DNA of 64,000 nucleotides from Hybos culiciformis (GCA_964007475.1 OZ023274.1:93457213-93521212); one strand, 5' to 3'. Shown: positions 1 to 12,126, counted from the first letter of the stretch. A program made the numbers and translations. The notes: generated from the letters alone by a model not told the origin.

Positions 1-2000
1 AGAGAACGACATCTTCGAGCGAAACAAACCTATCCATAGAATTTTATTAACAGTAATCAAACAAAAACATTTATTTTTAAACTGTTAATATTTTTGTCAA
101 ATTGTGTATTTACTTAAACGTAATTTTGAGTTCTCTATATCTAAATAAATCTCCTAAATGTTGAATGTAGTCACTATCAAAAATATTTAATTAAATTCAA
201 AGAATTAATAATACACTGAAGATCACAAGAAAAATTAAATCCATATTTTTTTTTTTTAATTTTAATATTACAAAAAAACTTTCCAAAATATTTCCAAGAA
301 TACCAAAAATACAAAAACATTTGTGGTTTTAAAACCACATCAATGAGTGTTGATTTTAATGAAATTTTTTATTTTCATTTTATAAATTTTAATTTTAATA
401 ATAGTTTTCATAAGAATTGTTAACAAGTAATATTTATATAGTATGTAAAGCTATACTATATGTATTATTCTTTATTTATAAAATGTATTTAAAAATTCTT
501 TAAATCTTTCAATTTTAATTAAATTAAGTAAGTCTGTAACATATGTTCTGTATGTGTTTATTTTCTTCAAAACAAAAACTTTCTCATAATAATTTGTTTT
601 GGAATAATAAGTTTAAATATTAAGGTTCAAATATTATGTTCAAGTTCAAATGGGTTTTTCATTTCAGAATTCGTCAAACTAAGTAGCCGTAATGTTAGAA
701 TTAAAATAGAAAACCATAGCTTTAGGTCAAATAAACATTTTTGTCTGATTATTAAATTTTTCTTGTATAGCGACGATATTTTAGTATTTTATAATTAGAA
801 TTTGTATTGAAAATTTTTAATAAAATTATTAAAAATTGATATACATAGTAAAAATAAAACCATATTTTTCTATTTATTAGTTGTATATAAAAATTTTCCA
901 AGCCATTTCCAAAGAATATTAAAATTACAAAAATACTTTGTGGTTTTTAAACCACTTCAATAAATTAATTCTATTTGAGTAGGTACTGGGAGGTGAAGTA
1001 AATTTCAAGAAAAAAAATTTATAAAATTTTGCATACTTCAAGTTATAAGACAAACAGAAAAGGTAAAATAATATTAATAATTAATATATATTTAATTTTT
1101 TATTTCAATTAGGGTCGTAAACATTATTGGCAATTATTATATAAAAAAATCAAAGTTTATTTGCTATACTATTTAATAATATTTTTGTGAAAAAAGGAAC
1201 ACAAAAAAGGTTTTGTTATATACATCATCTATCTTTAAAACCTTATAACAAGCACAAAAAATATATGCATAAAATCTGAAAATTCAATCTAAACGAAATA
1301 AAATTTATTAAACTCATTACAAATAATATAAAATTTTAATAAAAGTAGATATAATGTATATGTATAAGAAAAAGTCTTTGAAAGCTCTATAAAAATAATT
1401 CGAATAATTAAAAAATCTTTGGAATATGCAGAAATTAAGAAAATTCTCAACATTACTTGTCAGACTTCTGCTTTTTTTTAAATTCATAATTAATAAGTTA
1501 TTTTCTGATAATAATTAAAAATTAATTTATTTGTATATTTTATATTTAATATAAGAATTGTTAACAAATAATTATATTATAAAGCTACTCTTATGTAAAT
1601 TTGACTGATTATTTTATAATTGTACTTCAACATTCTTAAAATAAAAATTGAAGGTTTAATTAAATAAGTATGTTAAGTAAATATGTTTTGTATGCTAATT
1701 TTCTCTAAAACAAAAAATAATTAAATAAAAAGATTAAATATTAAGTATGTAGTTAAGTCTGTTTCTTCCAATGTAATTTTAGTTTTATAATTTTTCCAAC
1801 TAAAAAATTTAAGTTAAATTTGGTTAAATGCCATAACGTAAAAAAAAAATTTTTAATTTGTTATATACGGTAAATTTTCAGTGCTTGAATTTTATTTATT
1901 CGAACAATTTGATTAATATATTCACAGAAATGTATCAATTTTTTTTTTTTTGTAACATCTGAATCACAAGAAATTTTCAATATTTTTTTTGATTAACAAA
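1..2000. other. AT-rich intergenic DNA with faint internal duplication
   Basis: No coding region is supported. Two stretches (about 270-350 and 885-965) are diverged copies of one another, and each carries a palindrome of the form GTGG(T/A)nCCAC (322-339 is a perfect inverted repeat). A second pair of similar stretches lies at about 405-480 and 1545-1600. This suggests an old, decayed duplication rather than a functional element. Confidence 0.35.
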
Positions 2001-2006
2001 AAAAAA

Positions 2007-2429
2007 TTATCGGCCCCATATTTCCAAAATGAATTCAATGCTTCTGCTTGGGAACGATGAACTGAACATAACAGTAACCAATTTTTGACCTGGTCCCCCT
2101 CTGTGTAAAGTTGGTACACCACCGCTTCCATCACGAATTATATCAGTAGCACGAACTTCCGATATTGTTCTTTTATTTGCTCCAGCCTTAAAATTTTTTA
2201 AATAAATATACTTGTTTTTTTTAAATATTCTTAACTCTATTATTATATGACTTACCTTAATGGGGAAGGTAGCATTGTATGTTACATAACGACCATTTTG
2301 TGCCGGTTGGTAAATTTGACTTTTGAAAATCAAAACATCACTTGGATGTTTGAATCCCCAAGTAGCGTTTCTGCTGTTAACTAAAACAGCGAAATATGCA
2401 ATTACTGCTAAAGCTACAATATGTTTCAT
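2007..2429 (-). CDS. MBF2-like small secreted protein, locus 1 (A type)
   Basis: Two coding exons, 2256-2429 and 2007-2186, joined in phase 0 across a 69-nt intron (donor GTAAGTC, acceptor TTTTAAG) encode 117 residues. Residues 1-19 form a signal peptide (MKHIVALAVI... ending VNS). Then come the Asn-Ala-Thr-Trp-Gly box, a Tyr-rich middle, and exon 2 with DGSGGV, GGPGQK and the C-terminal LEIWGR. These motifs match the insect MBF2-like / salivary secreted peptide family. The founding Bombyx member is described as a transcription co-activator, but the signal peptide here points to secretion. The ATG directly follows a TAG acceptor from a non-coding first exon. The intron keeps the frame open, so an unspliced transcript would give 140 residues. 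Function is inferred from family only. Confidence 0.85.
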   Translation of the reverse strand: MKHIVALAVIAYFAVLVNSRNATWGFKHPSDVLIFKSQIYQPAQNGRYVTYNATFPIKVSHIIIELRIFKKNKYIYLKNFKAGANKRTISEVRATDIIRDGSGGVPTLHRGGPGQKLVTVMFSSSFPSRSIEFILEIWGR

Positions 2430-2736
2430 CTAAAAATAAATAAAAATTCTTATTTAAAATAATACTTGAAATAAAAAATTAATTTTGGTGAAAAATTTAA
2501 ATTCTTTTGGATCTGAGATAAATTGTTATAAAATTAGAGATTTTCTTATCCTGAACATTTTGAATTCTCTTATTGCAATTCACATTTATAGGTATATGAT
2601 TAATTTTTCCATTATCATAGATTTTATTCGCTATTGTGGTCTTATAGGAAGTAAAATTTTTCGATTTCATATTAATGAGCCAGGAGAAGATTGTTATTAT
2701 AAGCACGGAACCGAAATTAATTTTAGTATTTCTTAC

Positions 2737-2806
2737 CTTGTATAATAGAAACTCGAGGAAATTTTATCGAAAATTGAATTCGTTTTGATCAACACTCAGT
2801 TATGTA
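2737..2806 (-). promoter_or_regulatory. Core promoter and non-coding first exon of locus 1
   Basis: The minus strand has a degenerate TATA element (TACATAA, 2800-2806) 31 nt before the initiator-like A at 2775 (TCAATT). A first exon of about 39 nt ends at 2737 before GTAAGA. The layout is the same as at the sibling loci, but both core elements depart from consensus, so activity may be weaker. Confidence 0.55.
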
Positions 2807-3741
2807 CTGCCAAGACAAAAATAAAGTTATCATTTTTATTATCAATTTTATTATCAATTTTTTTTTTTGCAAACATAATTACGTATTATGTTAAAATACG
2901 ATAAAAACACTTGAATTTTTTTTTTTTTTGTAATTTTATTGTTTGACGTATACATATATATATATTTCAGATTATAATCAGCACTTTTAATTTCTAAAGT
3001 ATTGCAAATTTTTAAAAAGTAGATAAATAAAAGTTTTTAAACAAATACCCATTTGAATATGCATTAGAATGGTTTCCTAGAAAAAAATTCTATTAATATT
3101 GATAAACAAAAAATTTGCTAATTATTATCATTTGTTGGTGATCATGAAAAACGAAACGTTAAAGTAGAATTTTTTCTTGCCCATTTCTTCCATACTTTAT
3201 TTAGTTTCGGAAAAGGCAATAAAGTATATAACGTTGAGTTTTTCCTTAAATAATTAATTGCATCCTACTTTATTTCACCTTATCGCAGAAAATAAGTAAC
3301 TTCAAAAATAAGTATAAACCCTGTATTAAAAGGCATTCTGTAAATTTAGTTATATTTAAAATAAATTAAGAAAATGTGTATCAATGTGTTTGCTTTAGAA
3401 CAACAAATGTTCATTAGTTTTGGTATTACTTCAATTACTTTGGTCAAGTTTAAATGGGATAATTGCGTTTTCTTTTTTGCAATTTCTGCAAAAAATTTAA
3501 AAGTCGAGGCTACTATTTGGTCAACACATCAACTGCATTAACGTAAGTGCACAATTTTTGAATCTGGTATGATTTTTTTTTTGCTGTATTTTTAAAAATA
3601 ATAACAATTTTTTTTTTCTTGAAAACTGATATTTATTTAATCAAAATTATATAATTTCAATACTCAGAAAGTTTTCCAAATTTTTTTAAAAATATTTTAA
3701 TCTCCAAAAATTTTCAATATTTTTCTGCTTTGAAAGTAAAG

Positions 3742-4162
3742 TTATCGGCCATATATTTCCAAATTAAAGTCAATACTTCTGCTTGGGAAAGATGAATTGA
3801 ACATAACAGAAACCATTTTTTGACCTGGTCCTCCTTGCTTTAAAGTTGGGACACCACCGCTTCCGTCACGAATTTTATCAATAGCACGAACTTCCGAAAT
3901 TGTTCTCTTATTTGCTCCAGCCTAAAATTTTTTTTGGATATATCTAGTTATTTTTATTACATTAAAAATTTTTTAATTCAGGACTTACCCTAGCAGGGAA
4001 AGTAACATTGTATGTTACATAACGACCATTTTGTGATGGTTGATATATTTGAGTTTTAAAAATCAAAACATCACTTGGTTTTTTAGTCCCCCAAGTAGCG
4101 TTTCTGCTGTTAACTAAAACAGCGAAAAATGCAATTACAGCTAAAGCTACCATATGTTTCAT
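3742..4162 (-). CDS. MBF2-like small secreted protein, locus 2 (A type)
   Basis: Exons 3989-4162 (58 codons) and 3742-3921 (59 codons plus TAA) join in phase 0, giving 117 residues. The donor is GTAAGTCC and the acceptor TTTTAG. The N-terminus is a signal peptide beginning MKHMVALAV, followed by NATWG. Exon 2 holds DKIRDGSGGV, GGPGQK and LEIYGR. All diagnostic residues are present, so I regard the gene as functional. It is the first gene of the first ~3.85-kb tandem unit and has a consensus TATA/initiator promoter (4500-4531). Closest relatives in the window are loci 1 and 10. Confidence 0.85.
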
Positions 4163-4442
4163 CTAGAAATAAATTATAGTGCTTAGTTATAAAATGATTC
4201 AGTATAAAATTCAAGACCATTCGGATTTGATATGAATGGTTGGAGAATTAAGAATTTTATTGTATTTGAATTTTATTATTTTTTTTAAAAGATCCATAAA
4301 ATATTTTTCTTTGAAAACTCTTAGTAGATTTTCTAGCAATTGTGGTCTGATTAAAAGTAATATTTATCCATTTTTTATTAAAAAAAACAGTAGACGGTAA
4401 TAATGAACACGGGCCCCAAAGCAATTTTAAATTAATAATTAC

Positions 4443-4531
4443 CTTGACTGACTAATAATTTGTATAATAGAAGAAACACGAGAAAATTTGATTTAAAACT
4501 GAATTTGTTTTGATCACCACTCATTTATATA
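4443..4531 (-). promoter_or_regulatory. TATA/initiator promoter and first exon of locus 2
   Basis: TATATAAA at 4524-4531 lies 31 nt upstream of the A (4500) of an initiator TCAGT on the minus strand. The first, non-coding exon of about 58 nt ends at 4443 before GTAATT. The following intron (4163-4442) ends in CTAG placed directly against the ATG. Confidence 0.7.
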
Positions 4532-5379
4532 CTGCCAAAATAATTTATTATCAATTTTTTACCACGCATTATTAAGTAAAGTGAAGTTAATCAAAATCCG
4601 ATAACAATTTCAGATTACTTATTTTTTAATCTTTCATTCAAACTTATCAAAAATTCCCTTAATGAAAATTGTTTGATTTCTCAAAATAAAAAAAAAATTT
4701 TTTGTATTTTAAATGAACAAACCAAAAACAAACACATAATGGACCTATTTTTGGGAAAAAAAAATTGAAGCCTGATTTTCCTACAAGTTTGAAATTAAAA
4801 ACAAGTCATGAATACAATAATTTTAAATTTAAATTCCGCAAAAAATTAGAAATAGACTCAAAAAAACATCTATAATTCATCTTATTAAAACGAGCATAAA
4901 ACTGTTGATTAGACCTTATTAAATACTAGAAGATAATAGAGTCTAACATTAATAACTTATTCATAAACCTAACATCTACCGGTATTTTCAAAAAACTTCA
5001 AAATTCATCCCATTCAATCAGCACTTCTGTATTAATATAAATGTGGGTTAAGAAACAATTAAGTAATATTTTAGAAATAAATCCTCTCATAACAATCTAA
5101 AACATTTGTGCGAATAATTTAAAATTAATAATAAATAACAATCTAATTTACATAATTTTTGTAATGATCACTGCAATATTAAGTTGATAACTTAATTAAT
5201 TTGGAGACAATTTTTCAGGTAATAAAATAAACATATTTTTATCCAAATAATCGGAAATATATTTATTTCTATATTAAATTAAAAAAGAAAAAATAATTCA
5301 ATGGAAAGAATTTTCACAATTCGAGCTTAAACATTAGAATTTGAGTAATTTTTATGACTATATACGTATTTTTATTTGT

Positions 5380-5957
5380 TTATTTGTTTTTGCCCCAAAT
5401 TTCTAAATATATTTCTATTCCTTTACTTGGGTGTATTGTATTGATAAGTATTGTCGCAAGCTTTTGACCTCGACCTCCCTTTTTGAGAGATGGTACACCA
5501 CCTGTACTATTAATTGTTAAATCATAAGCATTAATTTGAGATATTGTTCTCGCTGCAACTCCAGCCTAAAATAATATATAAAAATAACGTGATGAAATTA
5601 TTTTAGGCAGAAAATAATTACTCGAGATGAAAAATTGACATTATGAAGCAAATATCTATTCCATTGACCACGTCTACTAACTGGATCTGTATTGATGCTA
5701 TGAAAATTATAATTAATCCATAATAAATAAATAAATAAATAAATTTAGTTATTTTTTTAAATATTCTAAACTCTATTATTATATGACTTACCTTAATGGG
5801 AAAGGTAGCATTGTATGTTACATAACGGCCATTTTGTGCTGGTTGGTATATTTGTGTTTTGAAAATCAAAACATCACTTGGTTGTTTGAATCCCCAAGAA
5901 GCGTTTCTGCTATTAACTAAAACAGAAATATGCAATTACAGCTACAATATGTTTCAT
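5380..5957 (-). pseudogene. Chimeric MBF2-like pseudogene, locus 3 (A exon 1 + B exon 2)
   Basis: Upstream is an A-type exon 1 (5792-5957) and downstream an intact B-type exon 2 (5380-5565, ending LEIWGKNK). Between them, inside the intron, lies a remnant of a B-type exon 1 (about 5620-5705) that has lost its start and about 50 nt of its centre. The A exon 1 carries 2-nt and 6-nt deletions in the signal peptide relative to loci 1 and 7. The frame shifts and ends at about codon 15, so no secreted product is expected. The GGPG motif of exon 2 reads GGRG. The structure is explained by unequal crossing-over between an A intron and a B exon 1. Confidence 0.75.
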
Positions 5958-6252
5958 CTAAAAATAAATAAAAATATCTAAAAAAATAATGCTTGAAATG
6001 AAAAATTAATTTTGGAAAAAAATTTAAATTAATTTGGATCTTATTTATAAATGGTTATAAAATTAGAAATTTTCTCATCCTGAACATTTTGAACTATCTT
6101 ATCAAGTACCTATAGATTCATTTCTCCATTATAACAGTTTTTACTCGCTATTGTGGTGTTATAAAAAATAAAATTTTTCGATTTTATATTAAAGAGCGTG
6201 AAGGTTGTTATTATAAGCACAGAATCAAAATGATTTTTTTTTTATTTCTTAC

Positions 6253-6305
6253 TCGAGGAAATTTGTAGAAAACTGAATTAATTTTGATCAACACTCAGTT
6301 ATGTA
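6253..6305 (-). promoter_or_regulatory. A-type promoter copy of chimeric locus 3
   Basis: A degenerate TATA (TACATAAC, 6298-6305) sits 31 nt before an initiator TCAGT whose A is 6274, followed by a splice donor at about 6252. It matches the promoter of locus 1 and travelled with the A exon 1. Confidence 0.5.
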
Positions 6306-6336
6306 CTGACAGCCAAGACAAAAATAAAGTTATCAT

Positions 6337-6407
6337 TTTTATTATCAATTTTATTATCAATTTTATTATCAATTTTATTATCAATTTTATTATCAATTTT
6401 ATTATCA
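6337..6407. repeat. 12-bp minisatellite (ATTATCAATTTT units)
   Basis: About six tandem copies of a 12-nt unit lie just upstream of the locus 3 promoter and directly abut the interspersed repeat starting at about 6408. Shorter runs of the same unit lie upstream of locus 1 (about 2835-2865) and locus 7 (about 15790-15818). Confidence 0.7.
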
Positions 6408-7195
6408 ACTAGTTGTACCCGAACACACGTTGCTGTGGTTTCAACGATGTGACATTTACACAATACAGCCGTCAGTTACGGACTCCGAATGATTTATTTT
6501 TCTAAGTGGAATTTTTGTAGTCAGATTGGTAATTATAGGAGCTAGTTATTTTATTTTATTTGGGGAAAATATCTAAGGGGAATTAAAATTTGTCATTTTT
6601 ACTTTTTTCTCAAAGTGTATGAACTCGAATGCATCCTTCCCTTAAACAGGTTTTCAAACCAAACCAAATTTGTGTTTTATCCATTTCCTCTTTTTATGAA
6701 CCAAATTTGAATGAAATCAGAAGAGCTTTTGCAGTCCCCCCCGGGAGAAATTTCTGGGTAGAGTGCCATTCAAATTTTTAAAAAACCTATAACGACTCCG
6801 ACACAAAAAGACGGTGTAAATTTCGAAACGATCGGTTGAGTGGTTTAGTTTTTAATATTTTGTAGTTATTCGTAATAAATAAATTGATTTCTATATATTC
6901 GAAGAGGCCCCCTAAAAAAAGGAGTACGAAATATGTGTATTTAATCATTTTTATGTACCAAATTTTAACGAAATCTGACAAAATTTTGAAGTCCTCTCCT
7001 AGGGGAAGTCGCTGGGTAGGAGGTCAACAATTTTTTTGCTAAGAAATTTGTGTGTAATCAGTTCCTCTTTTTACATACCAAATTTGAATTAAATCGGACG
7101 AACTTTTAAAGTTTGAAAACGATCGGTTAAGCGGTTTGGGAGGCTATTCGGAACAGACAAAAAGACAACTTCGCTTTTATATATTAGAAAAATAA
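6408..7195. repeat. Interspersed repeat, copy 1 (CTAG-TGTACC... to TATATATTAG)
   Basis: This stretch recurs in diverged form at 15819-16410, and its tail recurs at 10888-11000. It opens with ACTAGYTGTACC.GAACACACGTTG and ends in TTTTATATATTAGAAA followed by GATA-rich DNA. It contains several internal re-iterations of 'accaaatttgaat.aaatc.gacgaacttt'. The look is that of a non-autonomous insect retroelement. No coding capacity is visible and I cannot assign a family. Confidence 0.55.
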
Positions 7196-7582
7196 ATAGA
7201 CGATAGATAGAGAAGATAAATTAAGATAATGTGTATCAAATTGTTGACTTCAGAAAAACAAATGGTCATTAGGTTTGGTATTACATAAAACAAGTTTTAA
7301 TATTAATGTTCAATTGCTTTGGTCATTTTAAATGGGATAATTGCGTTTTCTTTTGCGCAATTTCTACAACAAATTTGGTCTATATATCAACTGCATTAAT
7401 GTAAGTGCATAATTTTTGAAACTGGTATGAATTTTTTTTTTGCTATATTTTTAAAAATAATAATAAAAAATTTTTTTTCTTGAAAACTGAAATTTATTTC
7501 ATCAAAATTATATAATTTAAATTTTTTTAAATATATTTTAATCTCCAAAAATCTTCAATATTTTTCTGCATTGAAACTATAA

Positions 7583-8003
7583 TTATCGGCGGCCATATAT
7601 TTCCAAATCACAGTCAATATTTTTGCCTGGGGAAGATGCATTGAACATAACAGAAACCGTTTTTTCATATATTGCTCCTTCCAATATAGTTGCCACACAA
7701 CCGCTTTCGTCATCAGTTTTATCAATAACACGCATTTCCATAATTAATTTCCTATTTGCTCCAGCCTTAAAATTTTTTGAATAAATCTATTTATTTTTTT
7801 TCACTCTAAATTTTTATTTTATGACTTACCGTGACGGGGAAATTAACAGTGTAATTTGCATAAAGACCTTTTGGTGTTGGTTCAAATATTTCAATTTTAT
7901 AAATCAAATTATTAAGAGCATTTTCATACCCCCAAGTTTCGTTTCTGCTGTTAACTAAAACAGCGAAAAATGCAATTACAGCTAAAGCTACAATATGTTT
8001 CAT
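7583..8003 (-). CDS. Diverged MBF2-like secreted protein, locus 4
   Basis: Exons 7830-8003 and 7583-7765 join in phase 0, giving 118 residues with an intact signal peptide (MKHIVALAVIAFF...) and NETWG box. Exon 2 is open but has lost the family's signature: the GG before the GGPG loop reads Gly-Cys (ESGCV), GGPG reads Gly-Ala-Ile-Tyr, and a second cysteine appears in the IDCDLEIYG region. The promoter is consensus (8345-8376). It is either a decaying gene not yet hit by a stop, or one that has gained a new fold constraint through the two cysteines. It is the first gene of the second tandem unit. Confidence 0.65.
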
Positions 8004-8290
8004 CTAGAAATAAATTATATTGTTTAGGTATATAAAATCATTCAGTATAAAAATCAAGACCATTCTGATTCGATATGAATGGTTGGAGAATTTAGAATTT
8101 TATTGTATTCGAATTTAAAAATTTTTTTTAAAAGATCTATAAAATATTTTTCTTTGATAACTCTTGGTAGAATTTCTAGCAATTGTGGTCTGATTGAAAG
8201 TAATATTTATCCATTTTTCATAAAAAAAAAAAAAACCAGCAGACAGTAATGATGAACACGGAACCGAAAGCAATTTTAAATATTAATTAC

Positions 8291-8376
8291 CTTGACTGAC
8301 TAATGATTTGTACAATAGCAACTGGGGAAAATTTGATTGAAAACTGAATTTGTTTTGATCAACACTCATTTATATA
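8291..8376 (-). promoter_or_regulatory. TATA/initiator promoter and first exon of locus 4
   Basis: TATATAAA at 8369-8376 and initiator TCAGT with A at 8345 are 31 nt apart. The non-coding exon of about 55 nt ends at 8291 before GTAATTAA. It is nearly identical to the promoter of locus 6. Confidence 0.7.
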
Positions 8377-9300
8377 CTGCCAAAAAAATTAATTATCACG
8401 CATTATTAAGTAAAGTGCAGTTAATCAAAATCCGATAAAGAATTTTAGATTACTTTTTTTTTTTAATCTTTCATTTAAACTTATCAAAATTTCCTTTACA
8501 GATTAATTTAAAATTGTTTAATTTCTCAAAATCAAAAAAAATTGAATATTTTATATGAACAAACCAAAAACAAGCACATAATGAACCTATTTTTGAGATA
8601 AAAATTGTTCGAAACCAGAAGCCCGATTTATAGCAAATTAAAAACAAGTCATGAATACAATAATTTTAAATTTAAATTACGCAAGAAATTAGAAATAGAC
8701 TCATAAAACATCTATAATTCGTCTTATTAAAACGAGCATAAAACTGTTGATTAGACCTTATTAAATACTAGAAGATATAGAGTCTAACATTAATAGCTTA
8801 TTCATAAACCTACCGAAATTTAAAAAAAACTTCTGAATTCATCCCATTCAATCAGCACTGCTGTATTAATATAAATGTGGGTTAAGAAACAATTAAGTGA
8901 TATTTTATAAATAAATCCTCTCATAACAATCTAAAACATTTGTGCTAATAATTTAAAATTAATAATAAATAAAAATGTAATTTATAAAATTTTTGTAATG
9001 ATCACTGCAATATTAAGTTGATAACTTAATTAATTTGGAGACAATTTTTCAGGTAATAAAATAAACATATTTTTATCCAAATAGTCGGAATTTTGGACAA
9101 TAAACGAGGCATTTTTGACAATAAACGAGGCATTTTTGACACTTACATTTTTTTCACTCTCAATCACAATGCCTCTAAAGAAGTTTCACTTCAATAAAAA
9201 ATAATTTAATGGAAATAATTTTCACAATTCGAGCTTAAACATTAGAATTTGAGTGACTATATACGTAATTTTATTCCAAAATCGTTTGCTTGTGTTCTGT

Positions 9301-9872
9301 TTATTTGTTTTTGTCCCAAATTTCTAAATATATTTATTCCTATACTTGGGTGTGATGATACGATGAGTATTTTCGCAAGCTTTTGACCTGGGCCTCCTTT
9401 CTTGAGAGATGCCACACCACCTGTACTATTAATTGTTAAATCATAAGCATTAATTTGAGATATTGTTCTCGCTGCAACTCCAGCCTAAAATGTATAATAT
9501 TTTTAAGTAGAAAATAATTACTTGAGATGGAAAGTTGACATCATGAAGCAAATATCTATTCAATTGACCACGTCAACTAACTGTATCTGACAGTAATAAA
9601 AGATCAGTTCCAGCTCTGTATCCCCGTGTTGCATTGATGCTATTAACTACAACACAAGAAAATTATGATTAATCCATAATAAATAAATAAATAAATAAAT
9701 TTAGTTTTTTTTTTAAATATTCTAAACTGTTTATTATATGACTTACCTTAATGGGGAAGGTATCATTGTAAGTTACATAACGACCATTTTGGCTGGTTGG
9801 TATATTTGAGTTTTAAAAATCAAAACATCACTTGGATGTTTGAATCCCCAAGTAGCGTTTCTGCTATTAACT
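9301..9872 (-). pseudogene. Chimeric MBF2-like pseudogene, locus 5, cut by an LTR element
   Basis: The layout matches loci 3 and 7: B-type exon 2 (about 9301-9485), B exon 1 remnant without its start (about 9521-9679, here keeping its centre), then A-type exon 1 from 9747 upward. Exon 2 has a 2-nt deletion near its end relative to the siblings, changing GIEIYLEIWG to an unrelated tail. The A exon 1 has a 2-nt deletion (TTTTGGCTGG against TTTTGTGCTGG). At about 9873 homology stops, where LTR-element leader sequence begins, so the signal peptide and promoter are gone. Clearly non-functional. Confidence 0.8.
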
Positions 9873-10887
9873 TAAATATAAAAATAATTAAAATTGTGTG
9901 GCTTACCGTTTCTGATAATTATTTCGTTACCGAGTGATAAGCTGTAGCTGGCAATATGTTACTAATATTTGTTGTAACTAATGTGTTGCTGGTAACTGGC
10001 TGTTTGTTGTTGCTTCTTGGTTTCTTCTTTGAATCTACTGAGTACCTAAACAACAAATTTTTTTCTCTTTTTTTTACAGAGATTTTTTTTAGCACTGTTC
10101 TGCACCTGTAATGGTGCAGGAATTTTTTTTTTTTTTAGTTTCTTTTGTTTGGATTTAAAAAAAATTTTCTTTTTATTTATTGTTGTATGTGTTTAAAAAA
10201 AAAGTGGTTTTATTGATTTAAATTATAGGTTATTTTTTTAGGTAATTTTTAAAATGTGATTGGTGGATTTTTTTGAATTGTTCTTTTCGCACTTTGTGCG
10301 AATGGCGGGGTCACCAATTGTGGAGTGTTTGTTTGTTGGGTTGGCGATTTATTCTTTCTACAAGTAAATAAAACTCCCACTGTTTTTTATTTACTTGAAT
10401 CCATTCACACTTTATTAATTCTTAATTAACCTTTTTCATAATTTCTTATTAAACTATAATTTAATTTTTCTTATTAACTTAATTTCTAATTATAATTTTA
10501 TTAATATTTTTTATAATAAAATTTATTTGTAAATTTTATTTTAATTATTGATTTTATTTTACTAATACATTTAATTATAAAATTCATTTTAATTATTGAA
10601 TTTACTTTTACTTATAGAAATTTATTTCTAATTCTTACTTTAAATTAAAACGTGTTATTTTAGTTTTTAACAATATTTAATTTTGATTGAATTTTTTTAC
10701 TTTCTCCTTTCACTGACTAAAAGACACTCTTATAAATTTTTTTTTTTTTGTGTTAGGAAGTTTTGGACGTGTCGAGTACACTTTCTGACAGCTTCGTTAA
10801 GCAGTTGCGCAGTTGCTAGCTGTGCGCTGATAGCTTGTTGCTAGTTTACTCGACATGGCCGAATGTTCTTGTAGTGTTGCCACTACA
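9873..10887 (-). mobile_element. LTR retrotransposon fragment: one LTR plus 5' leader
   Basis: On the minus strand an LTR-like block runs from TGTAGTGG (10887) to ...CTCCACA (10319), about 569 nt with TG/CA ends and an AATAAA-bearing A/T-rich core. It is followed at once by ATTGGTGACCCCGCC, which resembles the primer-binding site of Gypsy-type elements. The remaining about 445 nt are leader without a recognisable gag. The element ends inside the A exon 1 of locus 5, while its LTR end abuts the tail of the interspersed repeat. About 1 kb of the tandem unit is therefore missing and replaced. The family is not identifiable by eye. Confidence 0.6.
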
Positions 10888-11000
10888 TAATGACCCTCGA
10901 CCTAAAACAAAAATATGGTGTAAGTTTGAAAACGATCGGTTGAGCGGTTTTGGAACAGACAAAGAGACAACTTCGCTTTTATATATTAGAAAGATAGATA
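10888..11000. repeat. Interspersed repeat, 3' tail only (copy 2)
   Basis: GACC.TCGACCTAAAACAA...GATCGGTTGAGCGG...TATATATTAGAAAGATAGATAG matches the end of the repeats at 6408 and 15819. The rest was removed together with the locus 5 promoter at the LTR junction. The GATA-rich microsatellite follows. Confidence 0.6.
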
Positions 11001-11419
11001 GAAGATAGAAGATAGATAGATAGAAAATGATAAATTAAAATAATGTGTATCAAGTTGTTTGCTTCAGAACACCAAATGGTCATTAGTTTTGGTATTACTT
11101 AAAACAAGCTTAAATATTAATGTTCAATTTCTATGCTCAAGTTTAAATGGGATAATTGCGTTTTCTTTTTCGCAATTTGTGCAACAAATGTAAAAGTCGA
11201 AGCTACACAACAACTGCATTAACGTAATTTAATAATTTTTGAAACTGGTATGTATTTTTTTTGCTAAATTTTTAAAAATAATAATAACAATTTTTTTTTT
11301 CTTGAAAACTGAAATTTATTTAATCATGATTATATAATTTTAATACTCAGAAAGATTTCCAATTTTATTTAAATATATTTTAATCTCCAAAAATCTTCAA
11401 TTTTTTTTCTGCATTGAAA

Positions 11420-11843
11420 TTAATTTCGGAGCAAATATATTTCCAAAGCAAAGTCAATACTTTTGCCTGGCATAGATGAATTGAACATAACAGTAGCATA
11501 CCAGGCAGCTGGTCCTCCTTTCATTAAAGTTGCCACACCACCGCTTCCGTCACGAGTTTTATCAATAGCACGAATTTCCATAATTATTCTTAAATTTCCT
11601 TCACCCTTAAAATTTTTTAAATAAATCTATGTATTTTTGTACACTCTCAATTTTTATTTTATGACTTACTCTAACGGGGAAATCAACAGTGTGATTTACA
11701 TAACGACCTTTTTGTGGTGGTTTATATACTTCAATTCTAGAAATCAACTCATTATTAGGATTTTTAATTCCCCAAGTAGCGTTTCTGCTGTTAACTAAAA
11801 CAGCGAAAAATGCAATTACAGCTAAAGCTACAATATGTTTCAT
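11420..11843 (-). CDS. MBF2-like small secreted protein, locus 6
   Basis: Exons 11670-11843 and 11420-11605 join in phase 0, giving 119 residues: signal peptide, NATWG, an intermediate Pro-Pro-Gln-Lys-Gly-Arg-Tyr segment, DGSGGVATL, then GGPAAW in place of GGPG.K, and FNSS. The C-terminus is changed to LEIYLLRN, where relatives end in YGR. Exon 2 begins Gly-Glu-Gly rather than Ala-Gly-Ala. The frame and splice sites (GTAAGTC, TTTTAAG) are sound and the promoter is consensus. I judge it a functional but diverging paralogue, closest to locus 8. It is the first gene of the third tandem unit. Confidence 0.8.
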
Positions 11844-12126
11844 CTAGAAATAAATTATGTTGTTTAGTTATATAAAATCATTCAGTATACAATTCAAGAC
11901 CATTCTGATTCGATATGAATGGTTGGAGAATTAAGAATTTTATTGTATTCGAATTTTATTATTTATTTTAAAAGATCCAAAAAATATTTTTCTTTGATAA
12001 CTCTTGGTAGATTTTCTAGCAATTGTGGTCTGATTGAAAGTAATATTTATCCATTTTTTATAAAAAAAAAACCAGCAGACAGTAATGATGAACACGGAAC
12101 CGAAAGCAATTTTAAATATTAATTAC

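Noticed and set aside
2485..2745. Open frames opposite the locus 1 5' UTR
   Set aside because: They lie across the promoter-proximal intron of locus 1; similar shadows appear opposite loci 6 and 8.
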